This document shows positions 34,626 to 42,674 of a DNA stretch of 42,852 bases, one piece after another. The notes under the pieces are model-generated. The model did not search any database and had not been told where the DNA came from. It saw only the letters and a program-made list of their open reading frames with translations. Source of the stretch: an uncultured Lachnospiraceae bacterium (GTDB lineage: Bacteria; Bacillota; Clostridia; Lachnospirales; Lachnospiraceae); the NCBI GenBank assembly GCA_947627245.1, contig CANQVH010000027.1:1-42852 (forward strand). The letters are read 5' to 3'. Made by a program: the position numbers and the translations under genes. Numbering within the stretch: position 1 is the first letter of the stretch; each line of letters begins with the position of its first letter.

Positions 34626-35855
34626 TTACTCAATCGCCGCGGCTACTTTTTCCGAATCCATCCGTAATGTATCTTGAAGCAGCTCATCCGAATCTGCGAT
34701 CAATCTGGCCAACTCGGTATGTCTTCCATTCTTTACCGCACGAACAAACTCCTGCCGTACCTCTTCATTCGGTATAGACACCGATTTGGTCTCTTCAGCA
34801 TATGTCAGATATCCCAAATGTACCAGTAATGTGAGCACATCGTCTCTGCTCCGAAATGTTGTCATATCATTTTGAAATGCACCCGCATCGATCCGGCAGG
34901 ATTGTCCGCCCAGCATTTCTACCAATGCCTGTTTCAGCCCGTCCTCGTCAAGATCGATATAAATCTGCAGCGCTTCGTAAGTCTCTGTGTTCGTCCAGAA
35001 GCTCTGCAGCGATTGACTCATCATCCCGTCCACAACAGATTTCGGATTATAAATGTGTTGATCCTTTCCCACGCGATAGCCATCATACCAGTGACGCACT
35101 TCCTCGAAATCTTTGCAGTATTCCGCACATAGTTCCTGTACTTCCTGCTCTGTAAAGCCTACATATTCCGCCAGCGGTCCAGGCATCGTCATCGAAAACT
35201 CATCAAAATCATTCAATGCGGAATGATTCCCATATTTCTTTATCGGCAGGATTCCCGTCATATACGCAACCTTGACATAGGTTCTGTCCTTAAATAAATC
35301 CCGCAGAAAATCAAGATAATTGCGCTGCGCCGCCTCATTGTTTCGCGCTACCCGAAAAATACAGTCCCATTCATCAATAATAAAAACAAAACCTTTATCT
35401 CCACCCGTCTCCGCCGCATAGACGGATTCCAGTGCATCTGCAAGTCCGGTTTCCTCCTCGTTAATCCATTTGCCATATTCTTTTCTGATCTCCGCAAGCA
35501 CTTTCTGTTCAATATAAGCCGGCAGATTCTGTGGGTTTCCGGCTCTGCGAAGAAATTTCTGGATATTCAGCATGATCACCGCATGACGATTTAAATGCTC
35601 GGAATAAGATGAGCACTCAGCAATTTTCAGATGGTCAAACAACCCACTGGATTCGCAGTTTTTGTCATAATACGCCGCCAACATCTCCGCAGTCATGGAT
35701 TTTCCGAACCGTCTGGGACGGCTGACACAGATATACCGATCTCTTCTTCCGATTCGGTCATTTACGAAGTCAATCAATTCGCTCTTATCTACGTATATTT
35801 TATTGTTGACTGCAAGACGGAATGCATCATTCCCCGGGTTCAGATAAATTCCCAT
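34626..35855 (-). CDS. AAA-ATPase-like protein (PF09820 type), C-terminally truncated
   Basis: A 409-residue protein. GNDAFRLAVNNKIYVDKSELI is the family start, SRPRRFGKSMTAEML (about 45-60) the Walker A-like region and FVFIIDEWDCIFR (about 157-169) the Walker B region; MTGILPIKKYG and WYDGYR are further family motifs. Relatives are about 520-580 residues and end in a PD-(D/E)XK nuclease domain, which is lost here. The family is abundant and often multicopy in gut anaerobes, thought mobile or defensive, but unproven. The gene and its promoter are richer in A+T than the neighbours, hinting at transfer. Confidence 0.82.
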   Translation of the reverse strand: MGIYLNPGNDAFRLAVNNKIYVDKSELIDFVNDRIGRRDRYICVSRPRRFGKSMTAEMLAAYYDKNCESSGLFDHLKIAECSSYSEHLNRHAVIMLNIQKFLRRAGNPQNLPAYIEQKVLAEIRKEYGKWINEEETGLADALESVYAAETGGDKGFVFIIDEWDCIFRVARNNEAAQRNYLDFLRDLFKDRTYVKVAYMTGILPIKKYGNHSALNDFDEFSMTMPGPLAEYVGFTEQEVQELCAEYCKDFEEVRHWYDGYRVGKDQHIYNPKSVVDGMMSQSLQSFWTNTETYEALQIYIDLDEDGLKQALVEMLGGQSCRIDAGAFQNDMTTFRSRDDVLTLLVHLGYLTYAEETKSVSIPNEEVRQEFVRAVKNGRHTELARLIADSDELLQDTLRMDSEKVAAAIE

Positions 35856-35897
35856 TTTCCTCTCAAACTCCTATTCGACCCAGATAGATTTATAATG

Positions 35898-35926
35898 ATT
35901 ATAGTATGGTTCAACCGGTCATGCAA
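35898..35926 (-). promoter_or_regulatory. Promoter of the AAA-ATPase-like gene
   Basis: On the minus strand TTGCAT (35921-35926) and TATAAT (35898-35903) with a 17-bp spacer; AGAGG precedes the ATG at 35855. Confidence 0.65.
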
Positions 35927-35956
35927 TGAAATTATTTCTTGATTTGCATTTTAATT

Positions 35957-36598
35957 CTATACCAGATGAATCCGCTCTCCTGCAGCAAGAAAATAGCAGT
36001 CTCCCTGCCACTGATTTGTTTCCAGCAGGCAAAACATGATTTTCTGCATCCGCTCGTTCAGTCTGTGATAGACTACTTTTCGCTCCCATGGAAGACCCTC
36101 TATATAATCCCGGTCATTTTCATCCAGCGACGCGAGCACCTTCCGATAGGCTTCCGGATCTTCATTCGCTGCCACTCCGAAATCGCAGGCGGCATAGGAA
36201 TCTTTTACACCGTTTTCCGCGATCTTGCGCGAAAGGAGCGCCAAAAGCCTTTTCTTTTCCGAAATGAGCACCTTTATCTCCGCTGTACAGACCCCGCACT
36301 CCTGCGAAACGGCTTCGGACACTCTGCGAAAGCTCGTCCGCCCATACTTATCATACTCTCTGACAAATCTTGTACTCTCTTTCGGGCTTCCCGGCTCTCG
36401 CGCAAGAATCACGTCCGTCTCCAAAAGCCTTTTCCACATCTGCTCCTGTATCCGCTTCATCGGCGTCGGATAAGAAAGCGTTTCCGAGATCTGCTTTGCC
36501 GTATAGCCAAGATCCGTCAGGTGGCGGATGGCGCCGCCGCTTGCCACATCATATGTAAAATCCGCCAATGCGGACTGAAACGGAGACTGCTCACCCAT
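35957..36598 (-). CDS. Hypothetical protein with N-terminal helix-turn-helix-like region
   Basis: A 213-residue soluble protein I do not recognise. Residues 18-50 (AIRHLTDLGYTAKQISETL) look like a helix-turn-helix, where GYTAKQI would be the turn and recognition helix. The rest is helical, with a Cys pair (CGVC near 101-104) and a C-terminal segment with many charged residues. Its start overlaps the ABC ATPase gene by 8 nt, so it is made with the transporter and may regulate or modify it. Confidence 0.55.
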   Translation of the reverse strand: MGEQSPFQSALADFTYDVASGGAIRHLTDLGYTAKQISETLSYPTPMKRIQEQMWKRLLETDVILAREPGSPKESTRFVREYDKYGRTSFRRVSEAVSQECGVCTAEIKVLISEKKRLLALLSRKIAENGVKDSYAACDFGVAANEDPEAYRKVLASLDENDRDYIEGLPWERKVVYHRLNERMQKIMFCLLETNQWQGDCYFLAAGERIHLV

Positions 36599-37274
36599 TT
36601 TTCTTTTTTCTCCATTCTGTCTGCAATACCCCGTCTCTCATCCGAAACGCGACATCGGCCGCCTCAGCGACTTCACTGTCATGTGTCACGATAATGACGC
36701 AGTATCCCTTTTTATGCGCGAGATCGCACAGAATCTCGATAATATTCTGTGTGTTTGCGTAATCAAGATTTCCGGTCGGCTCATCCGCCAGAATGATTTT
36801 CGCATTTGATGCGAGGCTTCGCGCGATCGCTACCCGTTGCCGTTCGCCTCCTGACAGCTTTGACGGAAAACGGTTTCTCTTTCCCTTTGCAATACCGACG
36901 CCCTCCAGCAACACCTCCGCCCTTTTTCTCGCATCCTTCGGATTTACCCCGCACAACTCCATGGGAAAACAGACATTCTCCATGACCGTGAGAAGCGGAA
37001 ACAGATGAAATGCCTGAAAAATCATGGAAATGCTCTCGCGGCGGTAGCGGTCAAGATCGAGCGCCGCAATATTTTCACCGTCGAGAAGAATCTCTCCCTC
37101 CGTCGGAAGATCCATTCCCGCGAGCAAAGAAAGAAAAGTTGATTTGCCGGAACCGGAGGGTCCTGTGATCGCATAGACCTTTCCTTCCTCAAACATGCAG
37201 GAAACCCCGGAAACAGCGGTTTTCGGTGAATGCTTATAGCGATAGGTCACGTTTTTTAAGGCTAACGCTGACAT
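36591..37274 (-). CDS. ABC transporter ATP-binding protein (MacB/LolD type)
   Basis: A 227-residue ATPase of the FtsX-partner class. Walker [10 protein letters not shown] (38-46), Q-loop IFQAFHLFP, signature [15 protein letters not shown], Walker [12 protein letters not shown] and the switch histidine VTHD are all intact. GGAGG lies eight bases before the ATG at 37274. With the FtsX-type permease upstream it makes an ATP-driven mechanotransmission or export system; antimicrobial-peptide or lipid/lipoprotein handling is typical, the substrate here is unknown. Confidence 0.93.
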   Translation of the reverse strand: MSALALKNVTYRYKHSPKTAVSGVSCMFEEGKVYAITGPSGSGKSTFLSLLAGMDLPTEGEILLDGENIAALDLDRYRRESISMIFQAFHLFPLLTVMENVCFPMELCGVNPKDARKRAEVLLEGVGIAKGKRNRFPSKLSGGERQRVAIARSLASNAKIILADEPTGNLDYANTQNIIEILCDLAHKKGYCVIIVTHDSEVAEAADVAFRMRDGVLQTEWRKKKNG

Positions 37275-37310
37275 GATGTTTCCTCCTCTCATCTCGGATT
37301 TCAAGTACAC

Positions 37311-40300
37311 TTATTCTTTCCTCTGCAAAAGCTCCAAAATTTTGTGTCCGGTAATCTGTACAGCCGCCAGAAATGCGCCGCCTGCGCAACTTACCAGATA
37401 CAAAGTCCAACAAACGGCAAACATCCGGGTACTCTTTGTAAACGGAACAGGTACCCCAAAGAAAAGAAGTCCCGTCACAAACGCCATTCCGATCAGGCAC
37501 AGCGTAAGATGTCCGGATACCAGCATACAGCGGGCGCGTTTCCTGCCCGTTCCTAAGATTCGCATGCAGGCTGCTTCCGTCGCCGACTGCATGATCACCA
37601 GAGCGGAGCCGATCAGCGCAAGCAGAACCGTGGCGGCAACAACGACAGGGAACAGGGATTGCAGAAAATCCCGGATCCTGTGAATATTTTCAAGTGCTAC
37701 CGTATCCACATAGAAGGATGCGGTCGGGGCGTACTGCAGTTGCCGATTTTTTTGCTCATCCAACAGCACATTCAGTTCATGAAGTCTCCCATTATCTGTC
37801 AGGGTACATTCACAGTATCCGATCGGAAATGGCTGTCCGTATAAAGCCTCCGCCGCGCTGTTTGCAGGAGCAAAGATTCCGGTATTCACATCCTCGTCCG
37901 CAGATTCTACGATGCCCACCACCCGATATGGCCTGCCCGCACGGGCCACCGCATCTGTAAGCGCAGATTCCTCCTCATATAACTGCTGCATAAAAGAATA
38001 CAAGTCGTCGGTCAAAAGCCTGATCTCATCGCCGGTCTGAATCTCCAGCATCCGGGCTGCGGTTTGTCCCAACAGGCATGCGGCTTCGTCACTGTCAAAA
38101 ACAGAAGCATCGTAACCATCGGCGTATGTAACCCTGTACCCGCCTTTCAGATAGCGTTCCGGATCGTTCGTGAGCGTCATCTGACTTCTGATTCCCGCAC
38201 CGCCCGCGCGAACGCTGAGCTTTCCGTAATAATACAGATTTTTCGTCAGATCGGATTCGGACAATACATCAATCGAATCGGAGGAAAACCCCGTAATACG
38301 TGCCATTACATCCGTTTCATAAAAGGCATCCTGATAGGTATGCATCGCCAGTATAAAAACGCCCGTACCGGCAAAAAGCACCACTGCGAAAAGAAACGAA
38401 AGCAAAGTCTTTCCGATATTGCGCCTGATTTGGCGAAACGCATAGGCCGCCACATGGAAAAAGGCAGGATATCGTCCGGAAACAGGCGTATCGTCCATTT
38501 CCATTAGTCCTGAAACTGCAAAATCAGCCGGAAGCGAAGTCTCCTCCTCATAAACGGGATCCTTCCTTTTCGCAGCGGTTCCATCCTGCAACAGTTCAAG
38601 CGGAGGAATCTTCCGCATCCTCCCCAGAACAACAAAGCTGACACTCAGGACATAGACAGCCTCCACCAGCAGACATACCGCAATGACCGCGACCGGCTGT
38701 GCCGCATTAGGCACAAAACCCTCCGGCATACCGTCCGACAGACTTGCCAATGCCGCGGCTGCGGTCCGAGATGTATACAAAACCCCTGCAAAGCTGCTCA
38801 ATGGGATCGCGATCGCAAGCAGAACCCCGAACGGCAACACAATCGCGGCTTCCGCTTTTCCGGACGGAACGCCGAGCGTCCGCATGATAGCGTAAGATTT
38901 CTTTTCCCCGCCGACATACAGGTAGACCGCGAGAAATTGCGCCAGCATTGCGCCAAGCACATAGAAAATGACGGTGAAAAGCGAAGTTCTCTCGCCACTT
39001 CTGAAGCTGTCTTTTACCCGCATCCAGCCGCCGTCCGAAAAGCGCAGTCCAAGCCCCATCTCGGCAGCTAAAGGTTCCGCTGCCTCCCTGAAAGCCTCTA
39101 TATCCTGAGCCTTTTCTACAAACACGCTCAATTCGCCCGCACTGCCCTTGTAATCGTCCGGCACCGCTACAGGCAATAGCGACGCCGGTACAAAAACGGT
39201 GTTTTCCGTATACGCCCACTCCGATTCCGCTATACGTGTCTGCACATCATCCGTCATTCGATAAGCGCCTGCGATCTCCAGTTCCTCCGTAGTCACAAAA
39301 TCCGCCAAGCGTTTCCCTGCCCCGAGCGCCATTGCCCCTACCATGGCATTTTGCGGCGTCAGCTTATTCCCAAGCTGTACTGTGATCCTGTCCCCGACGG
39401 ACAGTCCATAGGTTTCCAAAAAAAGTTCGCTTACCACGCAGGCGTCTTCGTCTTCGGCGGTCAGCAGCCGCCCCTCGGCAATGACCATGCTGCGCTCATT
39501 GAATCGCGGTATAGCGCGCATATCAGAGGTATAGACAATATCAAAGGTACGGGAATCCTGCTGAATCGCCTGAATCAATCCGTTCTGATAAGCAAAGTCC
39601 GGGGCTTCGAGATAGTCCGTTTCCAGACCGTCTAAGACGCAAAACGCTTTCGCATCCGCATCCATCACGTTAAGCCTCAGCTCCCTCCCGCTCGTCCTGT
39701 CGTAATTTCCCGTGACAAGACAACGGCTTCCTCTTTCCACTTTCTCAAAAAAGGACAAGGGCAGTTCGCCGTAATAAAAATCGGACGCCCGCAACTCTTC
39801 GTATTTTTCTTCTGTCAGTTTTCTCGTCTCAATTTTAAGAGGCTCTTCAGAATCAAGCGCGACATCGCCCGCAAGCAAACTGACATTTCGCAGCAACAGA
39901 TTGATAAAATCCCCGGAGCCCGAAATCTCCTCATAGCCCACATAGTCGCCCTCCAGCACAAATTGTCCTGTCCCGTAAGCTGTCTCTCCGTTCTTCACCA
40001 GACGCTTGTAATCCTCGATCAATCCGGCCGTCATGTACCTTGTATCCGCTATCGTCACGCCGGGCAGCGTGGCAAACGCTTTCAGCTCCTCCGCCGTCGG
40101 CCATGGCTTGTCGTCCGGAGAAAACTGATACAGCGTACCGTCCTCCTGATAAGATACCGTGGGCGTAGTGATATCCAACGCGGCGACCCCATGGTAAAAA
40201 CGCTCTGCTTGTTCTGCCTCCCTGCGCATAAGCGTGTAATCCGTGACGCGTGAAAACAGCACAAAGGAAGCCATCGCAAGCAGAGACAGCGTCAGTAAAG

Positions 40301-40349
40301 TTCTCGCAGGAGAACGCAAGAGCGTTTTGAGGGCAACCGATTTTCTCAT
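37311..40349 (-). CDS. FtsX-type ABC permease, two-domain
   Basis: A 1012-residue permease. One helix near residues 18-38, a large extracytoplasmic domain (about 40-460), three helices with the FtsX core (about 465-615), a further helix near 655-680, a second extracytoplasmic domain (about 685-895) and three C-terminal FtsX helices. The layout (1+3+1+3) is a duplicated FtsX fold. First gene of a three-gene operon with the ATPase and the HTH-like protein. No sensor kinase pair, common with bacitracin-type transporters, is nearby. Confidence 0.9.
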   Translation of the reverse strand: MRKSVALKTLLRSPARTLLTLSLLAMASFVLFSRVTDYTLMRREAEQAERFYHGVAALDITTPTVSYQEDGTLYQFSPDDKPWPTAEELKAFATLPGVTIADTRYMTAGLIEDYKRLVKNGETAYGTGQFVLEGDYVGYEEISGSGDFINLLLRNVSLLAGDVALDSEEPLKIETRKLTEEKYEELRASDFYYGELPLSFFEKVERGSRCLVTGNYDRTSGRELRLNVMDADAKAFCVLDGLETDYLEAPDFAYQNGLIQAIQQDSRTFDIVYTSDMRAIPRFNERSMVIAEGRLLTAEDEDACVVSELFLETYGLSVGDRITVQLGNKLTPQNAMVGAMALGAGKRLADFVTTEELEIAGAYRMTDDVQTRIAESEWAYTENTVFVPASLLPVAVPDDYKGSAGELSVFVEKAQDIEAFREAAEPLAAEMGLGLRFSDGGWMRVKDSFRSGERTSLFTVIFYVLGAMLAQFLAVYLYVGGEKKSYAIMRTLGVPSGKAEAAIVLPFGVLLAIAIPLSSFAGVLYTSRTAAAALASLSDGMPEGFVPNAAQPVAVIAVCLLVEAVYVLSVSFVVLGRMRKIPPLELLQDGTAAKRKDPVYEEETSLPADFAVSGLMEMDDTPVSGRYPAFFHVAAYAFRQIRRNIGKTLLSFLFAVVLFAGTGVFILAMHTYQDAFYETDVMARITGFSSDSIDVLSESDLTKNLYYYGKLSVRAGGAGIRSQMTLTNDPERYLKGGYRVTYADGYDASVFDSDEAACLLGQTAARMLEIQTGDEIRLLTDDLYSFMQQLYEEESALTDAVARAGRPYRVVGIVESADEDVNTGIFAPANSAAEALYGQPFPIGYCECTLTDNGRLHELNVLLDEQKNRQLQYAPTASFYVDTVALENIHRIRDFLQSLFPVVVAATVLLALIGSALVIMQSATEAACMRILGTGRKRARCMLVSGHLTLCLIGMAFVTGLLFFGVPVPFTKSTRMFAVCWTLYLVSCAGGAFLAAVQITGHKILELLQRKE

Positions 40350-40377
40350 TTCATTCTTCTCTCCGATATTTTTATTC

Positions 40378-40406
40378 AGTATAGCAAAAGCAAAATCTTA
40401 TTTCAA
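40378..40406 (-). promoter_or_regulatory. Promoter of the FtsX permease operon
   Basis: On the minus strand TTGAAA (40401-40406) and TATACT (40378-40383) with a 17-bp spacer. Confidence 0.7.
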
Positions 40407-40433
40407 TATTTTCAATATTTCTTACATCATTTA

Positions 40434-40462
40434 TTGATGAATCCGGCGCATTATGGTATACT
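40434..40462 (+). promoter_or_regulatory. Promoter of the araD-rpe pair
   Basis: TTGATG (40434-40439) and TATACT (40457-40462) with a 17-bp spacer; the leader to the start codon is about 115 nt. Confidence 0.65.
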
Positions 40463-40583
40463 TTGTGAAACAGAGTTTGCCATGCAGAATCGCGGAACCA
40501 AAGCAGAGTTTCGGATTCCTTTTTCCGTGCGCATGGTGAATCAATGATATGGAGTCGTAATTATATAGAAAGGTGGAAATCAT

Positions 40584-41285
40584 ATGTTAGAAGAACTGAA
40601 ACAGAAAGTCTACGAGGCAAACATGGAGCTGCCGCGTCGTAATCTTGTCACTTATACATGGGGCAACGTCAGCGGAATCGACCGCGAGAAGGGATTGTTC
40701 GTGATCAAACCCTCGGGAGTCGAATACGAGGAGCTGAAGCCTGAGGATCTTGTCGTGATGGATCTCAACGGCAACAAGGTCGAGGGCGACATGAATCCGT
40801 CCTCTGACACAAAGACGCACCTTGTCCTCTACAACGCATTCCCGGAAATCGGCGGCATCGTCCATACGCACAGCACCTATGCGGTGTCTTGGGCACAGGC
40901 GGGCCGTGATATCCCGGCTTACGGCACGACACATGCGGATTATTTCTACGGTCCGATTCCGTGCGCGAGAAATCTCACGACCGAAGAGATTGAGGAAGAC
41001 TACGAGACAAATACCGGTCATGTGATCGTCGAGACCTTCCGCGGCCGAGATATCAATCCGACATATGTTCCCGCGGTCATCTGCCGCAACCACGGTCCGT
41101 TCACATGGGGCAAGGATGCCGCGCAGGCGGTCTACCACTCCGTTGTTCTGGAAGAAGTCGCAAAGATGGCTATGTTCACCGAGCAGATCAACCCGAAGGT
41201 AGCTTCGGCTCCGGCAAACATCCAGAACAAGCACTTCATGCGCAAGCACGGACCGAACGCATATTACGGACAAGGGAAGCATTGA
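40584..41285 (+). CDS. araD: L-ribulose-5-phosphate 4-epimerase (AraD type)
   Basis: A 233-residue class II aldolase-fold zinc enzyme that interconverts L-ribulose 5-phosphate and D-xylulose 5-phosphate. Zinc ligands H94 and H96 (VHTHSTYA) and H170 ([10 protein letters not shown]) are present, as are the phosphate-site GNVSG and [18 protein letters not shown] is typical of AraD rather than of fuculose aldolase. No araA or araB is nearby. It is paired with rpe, which would carry xylulose 5-phosphate onward. Confidence 0.9.
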   Translation: MLEELKQKVYEANMELPRRNLVTYTWGNVSGIDREKGLFVIKPSGVEYEELKPEDLVVMDLNGNKVEGDMNPSSDTKTHLVLYNAFPEIGGIVHTHSTYAVSWAQAGRDIPAYGTTHADYFYGPIPCARNLTTEEIEEDYETNTGHVIVETFRGRDINPTYVPAVICRNHGPFTWGKDAAQAVYHSVVLEEVAKMAMFTEQINPKVASAPANIQNKHFMRKHGPNAYYGQGKH

Positions 41286-41387
41286 GGCTTTGAAAAGCTC
41301 CCGCGATGATCCCTGAGCTATTGTGTTGCCGCATAGTCCGAACGGACAAACCGGATAAATAAGACGAAATGATAAGGAGTTTACATA

Positions 41388-42047
41388 ATGATTAAACTGA
41401 GCGCTTCTGTACTATCAGCCGATTTTGCGAGACTTGGGGCGGACTGCCGCGAGGTGCTGGACGCCGGGGCGGACATGATCCATTTCGACGTCATGGACGG
41501 GCATTTCGTAGATAATCTAAGCTTCGGACTACCCGTGCTCAAGGGGCTCCGCAACGCACTGCCGGAAGCATATTTTGACGTACATCTGATGATCACGCAT
41601 CCGCTGCCCTATGTCAAGAACTTTGTGGACGCCGGGGCGGACTGCATCTCGTTCCATGCGGAGGCCGCCAACAGCATCACCGCTACAATCGCCTCGATCA
41701 AGGCTTACGGCTGCAGCGCCGGACTCGTGATCAACCCGACCACGCCGGCTGAAGCGGTCTTCCCATTCCTGAAGGATCTGGCGCTCGTCCTCGTCATGGG
41801 TGTCACACCCGGCCACGGCGGACAGGCTTTCCGCCACGAGAGTCTGGATAAGCTGCGCGCGATTCGCGCGGAGTGCGATCGTCTGGGGCTCTCCCCCTAT
41901 CTCTCTGTGGACGGCGGAATCAAGGTCGACACTACCGCCCCGCTCTGCGTCGAGGCGGGCGCAAACCTGCTCGTGTCCGGCAGCGCAATCTTCGGCGCTG
42001 AGGACAAAGCCGCGGTGGTGCGCGCGTTCAAGGCACTGAACGGATAG
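41388..42047 (+). CDS. rpe: Ribulose-phosphate 3-epimerase
   Basis: A 219-residue TIM-barrel enzyme that interconverts D-ribulose 5-phosphate and D-xylulose 5-phosphate. ASVLSADFARL, HFDVMDGHFV (metal His and catalytic Asp), DVHLMI and VDGGI are family motifs. The phosphate loop reads MGVTPGHGGQAF, where the common form is MTVNPGFGGQKF; a related 3-epimerase for another sugar phosphate (such as allulose 6-phosphate) is possible. AAGGAG precedes the ATG. It lies 102 bp after araD. Confidence 0.9.
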   Translation: MIKLSASVLSADFARLGADCREVLDAGADMIHFDVMDGHFVDNLSFGLPVLKGLRNALPEAYFDVHLMITHPLPYVKNFVDAGADCISFHAEAANSITATIASIKAYGCSAGLVINPTTPAEAVFPFLKDLALVLVMGVTPGHGGQAFRHESLDKLRAIRAECDRLGLSPYLSVDGGIKVDTTAPLCVEAGANLLVSGSAIFGAEDKAAVVRAFKALNG

Positions 42048-42065
42048 CAACAATGCAACAATTCG

Positions 42066-42431
42066 TCAGCACGCATTTCGGGTGTGCATTTTGGATTTTT
42101 GTCCCAAATTTCGTGTGAAATTTTGAAATAAATCCAGAAATGCACACCCCTTAAATCCCCGTTTATTCTTATGTTCTGCTTTCTGGGCAGCGGGAAGTTG
42201 GTCAAAGTCTGCCCATTCATAGTTTTCCATAATCTTATCGACATCATCATGCTGGACACATTTTGCTGTGCGATGGCAGGTCCGGCATCCCTTGCAAAAG
42301 CTGAACTTAAAATCATCAATACAGATACTTCTAACCTCATACCGATCCCCGAGGCATCGGGAAATGATCTTGCCGATTTCTGCCGTTGCTCCGTCTCTGA
42401 CAGGGCTGCAATTGATAACCAGTGCTTTCAT
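42066..42431 (-). pseudogene. Truncated flavodoxin/NADPH-dependent FMN reductase gene
   Basis: The ATG at 42431 with GGAGGTG upstream opens a flavodoxin-like domain: VINCSPVRDGATAEIG is the FMN phosphate loop, and CKGCRTCHRTAKCVQHDD the cysteine block of iron-sulfur flavodoxin relatives. After about residue 76 (ENYEWAD) the similarity stops; the expected PSYWAD-type FMN loop and C-terminal half are missing, and 45 unrelated residues follow to the stop codon. Intact relatives have about 180-210 residues. The foreign tail runs through a 70-bp hairpin, perhaps the cause of the break. Confidence 0.7.
42080..42149. repeat. 70-bp imperfect palindrome after rpe
   Basis: The outer arms 42080-42098 and 42130-42149 are inverse copies with one extra base; an inner stem CAAATTTC/GAAATTTTG (42105-42125) continues the hairpin. 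It lies 32 bp after rpe and could act as its terminator, but its size and the broken gene beside it also suggest a small mobile palindromic element. Confidence 0.65.
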
Positions 42432-42534
42432 TTCGTTCACCTCCAATAATTGAAAGGTAGTGTCAAATCCTACCTGTTTTTTTATTCCAAAACTTAATAA
42501 AAACCTTGATCTTAAGGGAAATCTGCAATAAAAA

Positions 42535-42619
42535 GAGCATTGACCTCCCTTTTCTGGTATAATGTCTATCGCCAAACAAACCTTATACAAAAGGAGCCAA
42601 TGCTCATGGACATTATACC
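42535..42619. repeat. Interleaved inverted repeats beside the tandem array
   Basis: Block A (42535-42553, starting GAGCATTG) is inverse to A' (42589-42605, ending CAATGCTC). Block B (GGTATAATGTC, 42556-42566) is exactly inverse to B' (42609-42619). The order A-B-A'-B' gives a pseudoknot-type topology in RNA. B and B' each hold a TATAAT, one reading right and one left. Confidence 0.65.
42555..42563 (+). promoter_or_regulatory. Extended -10 promoter reading into the tandem array
   Basis: TGGTATAAT is a consensus extended -10; TTGACC lies only 12 bp upstream and is probably not the -35. An AAAAGGAG ribosome site follows at 42589-42596. The inverse TATAAT at 42612-42617 with TTGTAG at 42635-42640 (17-bp spacer) could serve the flavodoxin remnant on the other strand. 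Confidence 0.5.
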
Positions 42620-42674
42620 GTATCTTCTTGCCTACTACAATAGATTTATGGTTAATACCCCTTACAGCCAGTAA
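42606..42674 (+). CDS. Possible 22-residue leader peptide
   Basis: The ATG at 42606 lies nine bases after AAAAGGAG and encodes MDIIPYLLAYYNRF and eight more residues, ending at a TAA inside the first repeat unit. The first eight codons lie outside the array. It resembles no family known to me. It may be a leader peptide or chance. Confidence 0.3.
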   Translation: MDIIPYLLAYYNRFMVNTPYSQ

